Source: Halobacteriaceae archaeon Tc-Br11_E2g27
Lineage (GTDB): Archaea; Halobacteriota; Halobacteria; Halobacteriales; Haloarculaceae
DNA length: 13,888 nt
Assembly: GCA_001564135.1 (NCBI GenBank)
Contig: LKNH01000037.1
Location: 1-13,888, forward strand
Direction: 5' to 3'
Below, piece after piece: positions 7,572-13,888 of this stretch (position 1 is the first letter of the stretch; each line of letters starts with the position of its first letter). A model generated the notes under the pieces. That model searched no databases, was not told the DNA's origin, and saw only the letters and a program-made list of their open reading frames with translations. The position numbers and the translations under genes were made by a program.

Positions 7572-7591
7572 GTTTTAGGGTGACCTAAAAC
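7572..7591. promoter_or_regulatory. DtxR/IdeR-type operator palindrome 2 (between TATA and start codon)
   Basis: A perfect 8-bp inverted repeat, GTTTTAGG-N4-CCTAAAAC, has the same core as palindrome 1. The centres are 35 bases apart. It covers the stretch between the TATA box and the predicted transcription start, where a bound repressor would block RNA polymerase recruitment. Confidence 0.8.
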
Positions 7592-7596
7592 TAGAT

Positions 7597-8772
7597 ATGC
7601 AAGAAGATTCACGACGAGATGGCCAGGTTGGAACCACAGGACGCCGAACGTTTCTCGCAGCAACTGGCCTCGCGGCTGCAAGCATGGTGGGGCTCGCTGG
7701 CTGTCTGGGTGACAGCCGCACCAGCGACCCGGTCGCTGGTGAAGACCCAATGGAAACAGCAGTCAGCGGCGAGGTACTCTCCTGGGATGACCTCGGTGAC
7801 CTCGAAGGCACTGTCACCATCTACTCTGGCCGAACGAGCGACCAGATTGAGCCGGTATTCGATGCACTCGAAGACGAATACGACGACCTTACTGTCCAAG
7901 TCGACTGGGGTGGCAACGACGACCAGGTGAACCAGCTTATTGAGGAAGGTGACTCCCCACAGGCTGATCTCATGTACTCACAAGACCCTGGCGCACTCGC
8001 TGCACTCCATGATGAGGGACTTCTTCAGGAACTCCCCGAGGATGTTGTCGATGCGGTTCCTGAAATCTACCGTGAGCCAGACGGTTACTGGACTGGTGTG
8101 ACTGGTCGAGTTCGGTCAGTCATGTACAACAACGAACGGCTCGTCGAGGAAACGGCATTTGAGAGCGGCGACGACCTTCCGACCGATATTCTCGATTACG
8201 CAACAGACGAGCGGCTACAAGGTATCATCTCTACCCGGCCAAACTCGGGCACCTTCCGTGGGTTCATTCAGGCCATGGTCGAACGGAAAGGCGAGGATGT
8301 TACGCGTGACTGGGTGAGCGATATGGTCGAAAAACAGGATATAGAGCCGTTCACAAGCGGCTCCGACCAGGCCGAAGCTATCAACCGCGGTGGGGATGAC
8401 GACCCAATCGTGGCGCTTGGAAACAGCTACTATGCGGCTCGTATCCTCAACGAGGACTCCGATGCGCCGATTCGCGTGACATTCACGGAAGGCGACGCTG
8501 GGTCGTTGTTCAGTATCGCAGGTATCGGCATCACACAGCAGACGGGTGACCCCGAACTCGTCGGCGAATTCATCCGTCACCTGTTCGCCAAGGAGGGACA
8601 GGAGTTCATGATGGAAGCAAACGGCGAGTATCCGGTTGTTGAGGGTATCGACTACGTTGGAGACCTTCCAGACCTCGAAGAGCTCAACCCACCGACGTTC
8701 GATATTAGCCAGTTTGATATGGAGCTCCAGGACGCTGCCGACCTCATTGTTGACGCAGGCATGGAGGTCTAG
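7597..8772 (+). CDS. Iron(III) ABC transporter substrate-binding protein, Tat lipoprotein
   Basis: This is the extracellular binding protein of an FbpA/SfuA-type ferric iron importer. The 391-residue precursor begins with a Tat signal (Arg16-Arg17 in GRRTFLAA), a hydrophobic stretch and a lipobox, LAGC, with Cys36 as the lipid anchor. The mature part starts with GTVTIYSGRT, typical of the family. It carries the tyrosine dyad Tyr278-Tyr279 (GNSYYAARIL) and Tyr177 in RSVMYNNERL, which match the iron-coordinating tyrosines of FbpA-class proteins. The C-terminal block HLFAKEGQEFMMEANGEYPV is also characteristic. The ATG at 7597 fits the TATA box, giving a leaderless or nearly leaderless message. 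Iron as substrate is inferred from the tyrosines, the paired DtxR-like operators and the permease that follows. A related metal or another substrate of this superfamily is less likely. Confidence 0.92.
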   Translation: MQEDSRRDGQVGTTGRRTFLAATGLAAASMVGLAGCLGDSRTSDPVAGEDPMETAVSGEVLSWDDLGDLEGTVTIYSGRTSDQIEPVFDALEDEYDDLTVQVDWGGNDDQVNQLIEEGDSPQADLMYSQDPGALAALHDEGLLQELPEDVVDAVPEIYREPDGYWTGVTGRVRSVMYNNERLVEETAFESGDDLPTDILDYATDERLQGIISTRPNSGTFRGFIQAMVERKGEDVTRDWVSDMVEKQDIEPFTSGSDQAEAINRGGDDDPIVALGNSYYAARILNEDSDAPIRVTFTEGDAGSLFSIAGIGITQQTGDPELVGEFIRHLFAKEGQEFMMEANGEYPVVEGIDYVGDLPDLEELNPPTFDISQFDMELQDAADLIVDAGMEV

Positions 8773-8790
8773 GCGTCACAAGTAAGAATC

Positions 8791-8859
8791 ATGGGACGCT
8801 TTCGCTGTGACCCGTGTATCAACGAGTTCAAAGGCACGGACCGCAAATCAGTGGCATAA
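8791..8859 (+). CDS. Possible 22-residue CxxC mini-ORF
   Basis: A 22-residue frame sits in the 111-base gap between the binding protein and permease genes. Its product begins MGRFRCDPC, giving a CxxC at residues 6-9. It would lie in the importer mRNA. It has no clear ribosome binding site, and such a short frame can easily arise by chance, so I list it only as a possibility. Confidence 0.15.
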   Translation: MGRFRCDPCINEFKGTDRKSVA

Positions 8860-8883
8860 CAAAGGCCTGTTGCCGAACCGATT

Positions 8884-10503
8884 ATGAGACAGCTATCGAA
8901 TACACTCCGCCTCGGACAGAACATTCGGGAGTCAGTAGAGCGGTTCTGGCAGGCTGACCGCTCGACACAGGGACTGGCTATCGCAAGCGCAATCGTTGCG
9001 CTTCTTGTCGTACTTCCAATGTTCTGGTTGGTCTGGCGAGCATTCGAGGTCGAGCCAGCACGTGCTTACAGTCTCGTTGTTTCCTGGGGGACAGCCGAGA
9101 TTATGCTCAACAGTATCGTGTTGATGCTGGCAGTGACGCTGTTTTCCATTTTGCTTGGCGTTCCGCTTGCGTTCCTGACGACCCGAACTGACCTACCGTT
9201 TCCCCGCTTTTGGACTGTCGTCGCTGCCCTCCCGCTTGTCATCCCGAGCTATATCGGTGCTATTGCCTTCGTCGGCATGTTCGGCTCCGGTGGCGAAATC
9301 GAATCGATATTCGGGATGACTATTCCGCGTATTGACGGGCTTTCGGGGTCCATTTTCATCATCACGCTGTATACGTACCCGTACGTCTTTCTCACAACGA
9401 GAGCGGCGCTACTCTCGATGGATGCCTCGCTGACCGATGCGGCACGAACGCTCAACGAAGATTGGTTCGGCGCGTTCCGTCGAGTGACACTGCCGCAAAT
9501 CCGGCCCGGTGTTGCCGCCGGGGCGCTACTTGCGGCGCTCTATGCCATTTCGGATTTTGGGACGCCTGCGTTCATGCGCACGTCAGTGTTCACAAGCGCT
9601 ATTTATCGCGAGTTCAACAACTTCTCCTCGGAGTATGCCGCCCTCCTTGCGTTGCAGTTGATCGCTATTATCGCAGTTATTCTCGTCATCGAGGCCGGTA
9701 TCGGCCGTGACGAGGATGCAAGCGGCGGCAGCGGTGAGGGGTCGACTATCAGACTCGGACTCTGGAAGTGGCCTGCCATGGCTTCCGTTTCTCTCATCGG
9801 AATTATCACGATGGTCGTCCCGGTGGCAATTTTCACCCGGTGGCTGTTCGTCAGCGAGGGAACGACAATCTCTCGGCTGGAATTCGACCCAATCTTTGCC
9901 TACCACTCCGTCAGGCTGGCACTGCTCGCCGCGTTTTTCGCCTGCCTGTTCGCCCTCCCTGTTGCCTACTACTCGGCGCGAAAGAACACGACCGTCTCCC
10001 GACTCCTCGAACGCGCAACCTACATCGGCTGGGGGGTTCCTGGTGTCGTTATCGGACTCGCGCTTGTGTTTCTTGGCACGCGAACCCTCCCATTCTCTTA
10101 CCGGAGTACGATTGCGGTGCTCGTGTTCGCCTACGTTATTCGCTTCCTCCCACAGGCGGTTGGGACCGTTCGGTCATCCGTCTTGCAGGTGAATGACAAC
10201 ACTATCGAGGCGGCTCGAACGCTCAATGCAGGCCGGCTTGAGACGTTCCGCCGCATTACGCTCCCGTTGATTGCACCAGGGGTCATCGCTGGCGCGATAC
10301 TTGTCTTTTTGACGACGATGAAAGAACTCCCGATGACGCTGATGCTTCAGCCGTTTGGAACCGATACGCTGGTCATTATTATCTGGGAGGCACAGGATGC
10401 GCTTGCGTACCGGTATGCAGCAATTCCGGCGCTGCTGTTAATTCTAATTTCCGGGCTGTCGATGCTCGTGTTGCTCTTTCAGGAAGATTCAGACCTAACG
10501 TAA
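8884..10503 (+). CDS. Iron(III) ABC transporter permease (fused two-domain FbpB type)
   Basis: This is the membrane channel of the importer. The 539 residues and about 12 hydrophobic segments fit the FbpB/SfuB type, in which two permease domains are fused. Each half has the cytoplasmic loop that docks the ATPase. The first is DAARTLNEDWFGAFRRVTLP (residues 185-204) with IRPGV after it. The second is EAARTLNAGRLETFRRITLP (442-461) with LIAPGV after it. A charged, glycine-rich cytosolic linker (about 274-289) joins the halves. The gene starts 111 bases after the binding-protein gene with no obvious promoter between them, so they are probably one operon. The matching ATP-binding subunit is not downstream: the next gene is convergent, 8 bases away. 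The ATPase must come from elsewhere in the genome. Confidence 0.93.
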   Translation: MRQLSNTLRLGQNIRESVERFWQADRSTQGLAIASAIVALLVVLPMFWLVWRAFEVEPARAYSLVVSWGTAEIMLNSIVLMLAVTLFSILLGVPLAFLTTRTDLPFPRFWTVVAALPLVIPSYIGAIAFVGMFGSGGEIESIFGMTIPRIDGLSGSIFIITLYTYPYVFLTTRAALLSMDASLTDAARTLNEDWFGAFRRVTLPQIRPGVAAGALLAALYAISDFGTPAFMRTSVFTSAIYREFNNFSSEYAALLALQLIAIIAVILVIEAGIGRDEDASGGSGEGSTIRLGLWKWPAMASVSLIGIITMVVPVAIFTRWLFVSEGTTISRLEFDPIFAYHSVRLALLAAFFACLFALPVAYYSARKNTTVSRLLERATYIGWGVPGVVIGLALVFLGTRTLPFSYRSTIAVLVFAYVIRFLPQAVGTVRSSVLQVNDNTIEAARTLNAGRLETFRRITLPLIAPGVIAGAILVFLTTMKELPMTLMLQPFGTDTLVIIIWEAQDALAYRYAAIPALLLILISGLSMLVLLFQEDSDLT

Positions 10504-10511
10504 CCGAATAA

Positions 10512-11555
10512 TTAGTCGTCGTCAGCCTGTGCCGCCGCGGTTTCAGCCTGGTTTTCCACGGATTCGAGATACTCATCAGCATCGAGCGCGGCCTGACAGC
10601 CCATTCCGCCGGCGGTGATTGCTTGCTGATAATGGTGGTCAACGACATCGCCGGCCCCGAAAATCCCTTCGACGCCGGTTTTCGTCTGCCCGCCACCGTC
10701 TCCACCCACGGTTTTCAGATAGCCAGTGTCGTCCATCTCGACGCCGGTTCCTTCCAGATACCCCGTGTTTGGCGTGTGACCAATCGCAAAGAAGACTGCA
10801 CCCATCTCCATCTCGAACTGCTCGGTTTCGGGGTCGTCCAGCTTTTCTGAGGGATAGCCCTCATCGTTGCGAGCCAGCGTCACCGATTCGACGCCATCCT
10901 CGGGAGAGCCGTGAATCTCGAGCAATTCCGTATTCCGCATAATCTCTACCTCGCCGGCGTCTGCTTTCTCTTCGATGCGGTCGACCCAGTAGGCTTCGGC
11001 GCGGAAGTTCTCGCGGCGGTGGGCGAGATAGACCGTATCGGCGAACTTCGTCAGGAAGTTAGCCTCTTCAAGCGCGGCGTCGCCGCCGCCGACGACCAGC
11101 ATATCCTCGCCGCGGAAAAAGGCCCCGTCACAGGTCGCACAGGTCGAGAGGCCGTAGCCCATCAGTTCCTCCTCGCCGGGGATACCGAGCGTTCGTGCGC
11201 TGGCACCGGAGGCTGCGATGAAGGCATCTGTGGTGTAGACGGTTCCGTTCGAGAGTTCGACGCGGATGGTTCCGTCATCCTGTTTCTCTACGTCCTCGAC
11301 GATACCGTGGTCCAGGTCGGCACCAAACTGTGTCGCCTGGTCTTTCATCTGCTGGATGAGGTCGGGGCCGCTAATTCCGTCGGGAAAGCCGGGATAATTT
11401 GCGACATCCGTCGTCAGTGTTAGCTGTCCACCTGGCTCGTCACCTTCGAGGACGAGTGGGTCGTTGTTTGCTCGGCCAGCATAAATGGCGGCGGTCAGTC
11501 CGGCAATTCCTGTCCCTGCAATAATGAGTTGTCGATGGTCCTCCGCTTCGGTCAT
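10512..11555 (-). CDS. trxB: Thioredoxin reductase (NAD(P)H, FAD-dependent)
   Basis: This cytosolic flavoenzyme passes electrons from NADPH through FAD and a redox disulfide to thioredoxin. The 347 residues show the FAD-binding GTGIAG near the N-terminus (14-19). The active-site CATC is at Cys139/Cys142 in STCATCDGAFF. A second Rossmann motif, GGGDAALEEA (156-165), follows. HRRENFR (179-185) has the arginines that usually bind the NADPH 2'-phosphate. The C-terminal FAD motif GAGDVVDHHYQQAITAGGMG is present. The last 15 or so residues are an Ala/Asp-rich tail beyond the usual end. The gene is convergent with the iron permease and lies downstream of doxX on the same strand, 141 bases away. The ATG at 11555 gives the normal N-terminus. 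The product call is firm; the physiological partner thioredoxin is not in the window. Confidence 0.95.
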   Translation of the reverse strand: MTEAEDHRQLIIAGTGIAGLTAAIYAGRANNDPLVLEGDEPGGQLTLTTDVANYPGFPDGISGPDLIQQMKDQATQFGADLDHGIVEDVEKQDDGTIRVELSNGTVYTTDAFIAASGASARTLGIPGEEELMGYGLSTCATCDGAFFRGEDMLVVGGGDAALEEANFLTKFADTVYLAHRRENFRAEAYWVDRIEEKADAGEVEIMRNTELLEIHGSPEDGVESVTLARNDEGYPSEKLDDPETEQFEMEMGAVFFAIGHTPNTGYLEGTGVEMDDTGYLKTVGGDGGGQTKTGVEGIFGAGDVVDHHYQQAITAGGMGCQAALDADEYLESVENQAETAAAQADDD

Positions 11556-11689
11556 ATACGGTCATTGGCCTGTCGGCCGTTTGTAGATTGCGCTGTTGTG
11601 CGAGGTGTGGGCACAACTGCGCTGGTGGAAATTCACGCCGCAAGAGATAGAGGGCAAAAATCAACGAACGACAGCACCAGGAGACGCTC

Positions 11690-11707
11690 TCCTCGGTCAG
11701 CCGAGGA
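11690..11707 (-). terminator. Hairpin spanning the doxX stop codon
   Basis: A perfect 7-bp inverted repeat, TCCTCGG-N4-CCGAGGA, has the doxX stop codon in its loop (CUGA in the mRNA). A run of five T follows about 30 bases later on the minus strand (11660-11656). It may mark the 3' end of doxX, or be chance. Archaeal termination usually relies on T-runs rather than hairpins. Confidence 0.3.
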
Positions 11708-12263
11708 TGTATCGCAGCTTGGGGAATCGCTCGACGAGTGGTTCGCCGCCGACGTTCAGTTGCTCGATGTAGGCATCAGCGCCGAGGATTCGGCCTGCTG
11801 CCAGCGCACCGAGCGTCAGGAAGACGATGGCGTAGATGAGCGTCGAATCGAACGCTGCCAGCCACTGTCCTTCCATCCCGCCGAGGTAGAAGGCGAACAT
11901 CTGGAGTGCGCCACCGAGGGCGGCCAGTCGGACGAGGCCGCCGACGATGAGTGCAACGCCGATGAGCACCTGTGTCAGTGGGATGATGACGTTAACGACG
12001 TCCATCAGTGCAGCATTTGCGGCCATCGCACCGTAGAGACCGCTGACTGGGCTGGCCGCGTCGACGTTTCCGAGGTAGCCGGCCGCATTGAACGCATCAC
12101 CGCCTGGGACGAAGGCATATTTGCCAAGTCCGGCGAACAGTATCATTCCGCCCATTACCACACGGAGCAAGACGACGAACAGCGCACTCAGCGAGTGAGG
12201 CTTCCCGTGAAGCGTCACATTTCCGACGCGCGTTTCTAACCGGTTTTCGTTTTCAAGTGCCAT
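11697..12263 (-). CDS. DoxX family membrane protein
   Basis: This is a 188-residue integral membrane protein of the DoxX/DoxD-like group. Four hydrophobic segments are visible at about residues 27-47, 86-108, 110-128 and 140-160. The motif LRVVMGGMILFAGLGKY in the first helix region and GLVRLAALGGALQMFAFY further on are typical. Some archaeal DoxD/DoxA proteins form a thiosulfate:quinone oxidoreductase, but most DoxX proteins have no proven reaction, so I assign only the family. It may move electrons or buffer oxidative stress, and the nearby thioredoxin reductase is compatible with that. A good Shine-Dalgarno sequence (AAGGTGA) ends 6 bases before the ATG, so this message has a 5' leader, unlike most of its neighbours. 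Confidence 0.85.
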   Translation of the reverse strand: MALENENRLETRVGNVTLHGKPHSLSALFVVLLRVVMGGMILFAGLGKYAFVPGGDAFNAAGYLGNVDAASPVSGLYGAMAANAALMDVVNVIIPLTQVLIGVALIVGGLVRLAALGGALQMFAFYLGGMEGQWLAAFDSTLIYAIVFLTLGALAAGRILGADAYIEQLNVGGEPLVERFPKLRYILG

Positions 12264-12269
12264 TGTGTT

Positions 12270-12276
12270 TCACCTT
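12270..12276 (-). promoter_or_regulatory. Shine-Dalgarno site of doxX
   Basis: On the minus strand AAGGTGA ends 6 bases before the ATG at 12263. It fixes the start codon and implies a leadered transcript. Clear sites of this kind are absent before the other genes here. Confidence 0.65.
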
Positions 12277-12286
12277 ATGGTTGAAT

Positions 12287-12328
12287 ATTGTACATTCTAT
12301 AACTTAATACCCTCCAGAATTCTACAAT
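12287..12328. repeat. Imperfect inverted repeat near the doxX promoter
   Basis: ATTGTACATTCT (12287-12298) and AGAATTCTACAAT (12316-12328) are inverted copies with one extra base and one mismatch. The outer six bases, ATTGTA/TACAAT, are perfect. The element covers where the doxX core promoter should be, so it is a candidate operator. The regulator is unknown. Confidence 0.4.
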
Positions 12329-12480
12329 GTTAAGAAACACTCGAATTTCCACCTTCTATATGGGTGTATTTATATAGTTTATAATGGTCTATCATGCCTA
12401 CATTTAACAATTGGTCAAGCTAGACCTGTACTCAGTACCGACCGCCATCGCTGAAGTGTCTGGCCGACCTATTAGGGTCC

Positions 12481-12852
12481 ATGACGGATGACCGTCCACA
12501 GATTCGTCGGGAATCGGAGATTGCATATGAATCAGTCGATGCAGCAGAGGGACTGGAAAAAGGGGTCTTGCTCGATGAGACACACGGCACCTCAAACCTT
12601 GCATTGCGTCGATTCACGCTTGCACCGGGTGGGAGCGTCCCGAAACACACCAACGAGATTGAACACGAGCAGTACGTGCTTGCGGGGGAGTACACCGTCG
12701 GTATTGAGGGAACGGAACTGACTGTGAGCGCTGGCGATTCGATACATATCCCCGCAGGTGCCGTTCACTGGTACCAGAACGACGGCGACGAGGAGGGTGC
12801 GTTCATCTGTGCAGTCCCACTCGGTGACGACGATATCGACCTCATTGAGTGA
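12481..12852 (+). CDS. Small cupin domain protein
   Basis: This is a 123-residue single-domain cupin, a small beta-barrel that usually holds one metal ion. The second cupin motif is exact: Gly85-x5-Pro91-x-Gly93-x2-His96-x3-Asn100 (GDSIHIPAGAVHWYQN). The first motif is partly altered: His56 and His62-Glu63 are present in KHTNEIEHEQYVLAGE, but the second His of the usual HxH is Asn58. Such proteins range from dioxygenases to sugar isomerases and binding proteins, so the reaction cannot be given. The N-terminal 40 residues lead directly into the barrel. The gene is 60 bases upstream of gcvPA on the same strand and may share its transcript. Confidence 0.85.
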   Translation: MTDDRPQIRRESEIAYESVDAAEGLEKGVLLDETHGTSNLALRRFTLAPGGSVPKHTNEIEHEQYVLAGEYTVGIEGTELTVSAGDSIHIPAGAVHWYQNDGDEEGAFICAVPLGDDDIDLIE

Positions 12853-12912
12853 CCACTGGTGCATTTGCAAACCGAAAGCATTCCGTATGCAGCCTCCTAA
12901 TGCGTCATATAC

Positions 12913-13888
12913 ATGGGTGGAGATGAAGGCAGTCCATACGCGCCTCACACGCCGGAGGAGACAGACGCAATGCTGGCCGCACTCGGAGTCGAACGCGAGA
13001 CCGACCTGTTCGACATTCCCGAGTCGGTTCGGTTCGACGGCGAGTTCGGTATCCCACAGCGGACCGAGCAACGGACCCTCCAGGAACTAACGCAGACGCT
13101 CACCGAAAACGACGACCTCACCGAATTTCTCGGTCGCGGTCACTACGACCACTATGTTCCATCGCTGGTCAACCATCTGGCCGACCGGCAGGAGTTTCTC
13201 ACCTCCTACACGCAGTACCAGCCGGAAATCGCACAGGGATTCCTGCAGGTGCTGTTCGAGTACCAGTCGATGCTCGTCGAGTTGACTGGACTTGAGATTG
13301 CAAACTGCTCACTGTACGATGCGGCGACAGCGCTGGGTGAGACGGCGACGCTCGCAACGCGTGTCCGAGAAACCAGCGGTGACCGAGTTCTCGTCCCCGA
13401 ACAGATGCATCCGGGTCGCCGAGGCGTTCTCGAAAACTACGCCGCGGGTGCTGGACTCACGGTTGAGTCCTACCCAATGGGCGACGGCGCTGTTGACGTC
13501 ACTGCGCTTGCTGAGCTGTTTGACGACGACGTTATCATGTGTTATGCGGCAAACCCGACGGTTCGTGGCGTTATCGAGGAATCACTGGCCGAGATTGGCG
13601 AGTTGACGACGGACCACGACGCCCTGTTCTGTCTGGGTTCTGACCCGCTTGCGCTGGCAATCCTCGAAGAACCGGCTGCTGTCGGGGCTGATGTCGTCAT
13701 CGGCGATGCCGCGACGCTGGGCGTCGGCGCTGCCTACGGAATGGGCCTCGGGATGTTCGCCACGCGCGAGGCCTATCTCCGGCAGGTACCGGGCCGACTC
13801 GTCGGTGCAAGCGAGGACGCAGACGGGGTGCGTGCGTTCACGCTGACGCTCCAGACCCGCGAACAACACATCCGGCGTGAACGAGCCA
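12913..13888 (+). CDS. gcvPA: Glycine dehydrogenase (decarboxylating) subunit 1, 3' end cut off
   Basis: This is the N-terminal-type subunit of the split P-protein, the PLP enzyme that decarboxylates glycine and loads the aminomethyl group onto lipoyl-GcvH. The window contains 325 codons with no stop, so the gene runs past the right edge (family length is about 440-450). Hallmarks in order: HTPEETDAML near the start, FLGRGHYDHYVPSLVNHL (about 72-88), EFLTSYTQYQPEIAQGFLQ (94-112), LTGLEIANCSLYDAATALGE, ANPTVRGVIEE, and VPGRLVG followed by LTLQTREQHIRRER at the end of the window. The catalytic PLP lysine is on subunit 2 (gcvPB), expected just downstream but not visible. The start at 12913 gives the normal N-terminus. 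It belongs with gcvT-gcvH, which lie about 8.5 kb upstream on the same strand. Confidence 0.95.
   Translation, partial: MGGDEGSPYAPHTPEETDAMLAALGVERETDLFDIPESVRFDGEFGIPQRTEQRTLQELTQTLTENDDLTEFLGRGHYDHYVPSLVNHLADRQEFLTSYTQYQPEIAQGFLQVLFEYQSMLVELTGLEIANCSLYDAATALGETATLATRVRETSGDRVLVPEQMHPGRRGVLENYAAGAGLTVESYPMGDGAVDVTALAELFDDDVIMCYAANPTVRGVIEESLAEIGELTTDHDALFCLGSDPLALAILEEPAAVGADVVIGDAATLGVGAAYGMGLGMFATREAYLRQVPGRLVGASEDADGVRAFTLTLQTREQHIRRERA

Larger units (their letters stand above)
12264..12480. promoter_or_regulatory. AT-rich divergent promoter region, doxX / cupin
   Basis: This 217-base gap separates the divergent doxX and cupin genes. It is much more AT-rich than its surroundings and has several TATA-like stretches, notably TTTATATAG and TTTATAATG within 12360-12385. 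If those drive the cupin gene, its mRNA would have a leader of roughly 80 bases. An imperfect inverted repeat lies on the doxX side. I see no RNA gene or further coding frame in it. Confidence 0.55.

Noticed and set aside
10911..11423. Plus-strand open frame of 170 codons
   Set aside because: It is antisense to thioredoxin reductase, whose CATC and nucleotide-binding motifs are decisive.
11529..12239. Plus-strand open frame of 236 codons across trxB start and doxX
   Set aside because: It is antisense to doxX and the trxB start, and the product is low-complexity and charged with no family features. The minus-strand DoxX has clear membrane helices and a Shine-Dalgarno site.
12470..12480. TTAGGGTCC just before the cupin ATG as a third metal-repressor site
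   Set aside because: It has only a partial, mismatched dyad with GACC and lacks the TTAGG-N4-CCTAA form seen at 7537-7591.
1..13888. CRISPR array, tRNA or rRNA genes, insertion sequence or defence system
   Set aside because: I saw no regularly spaced repeats, cloverleaf with CCA-end features, transposase or terminal inverted repeats, or recognisable defence genes.

Overview
The window looks like chromosomal DNA from a haloarchaeon (class Halobacteria). The predicted proteins are strongly acidic. One secreted protein carries a Tat-type lipoprotein signal. Several promoters look like archaeal TATA boxes 25-30 bases before a start codon, with little or no leader. Tsr3, the split-type glycine decarboxylase subunit and PAS-rich soluble histidine kinases are all typical of this group. 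By eye the GC content is moderate, roughly mid-50s percent. I cannot name the species.

Layout. Bases 1-1833 (+) hold the C-terminal part of a PAS-PAS-PAS histidine kinase whose start lies before the window. An amidohydrolase of unknown substrate follows (1884-2771, +). Then comes a 191-base gap with three consecutive inverted repeats, and after it the overlapping pair gcvT-gcvH (2963-4413, +), two parts of the glycine cleavage system. On the minus strand lie a 61-residue putative zinc-binding protein (4428-4613) and a second, complete four-PAS histidine kinase (4767-6935). The kinase is divergent from tsr3 (7015-7515, +), which encodes an rRNA hypermodification enzyme.

Downstream of tsr3 is an iron(III)-type ABC importer: a Tat lipoprotein binding protein (7597-8772) and a fused two-domain permease (8884-10503). 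Its promoter carries two near-identical 20-base palindromes of DtxR/IdeR type, one on each side of the TATA box. No ATPase gene accompanies the pair. Convergent to it on the minus strand are thioredoxin reductase (10512-11555) and a DoxX-family membrane protein (11697-12263). A 217-base AT-rich divergent region leads to a small cupin (12481-12852, +). The window ends inside gcvPA (12913 onward, +), the N-terminal-type subunit of glycine decarboxylase.

How the genes fit together. GcvT, GcvH and GcvPA belong to one enzyme system (glycine + THF + NAD+ to methylene-THF + CO2 + NH3 + NADH), but about 8.5 kb of mostly unrelated genes separates them here. The system's fourth member (L-protein) and GcvPB are not in the window. 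The iron importer is almost certainly controlled by iron. The thioredoxin reductase and DoxX neighbours suggest a loose redox theme, but nothing in the sequence shows that they work together. I found no clear new multi-gene system. The best leads are the double palindrome around the iron promoter, the tandem dyads before gcvT, the small CxxC/His protein beside the second kinase, and the split glycine cleavage locus.
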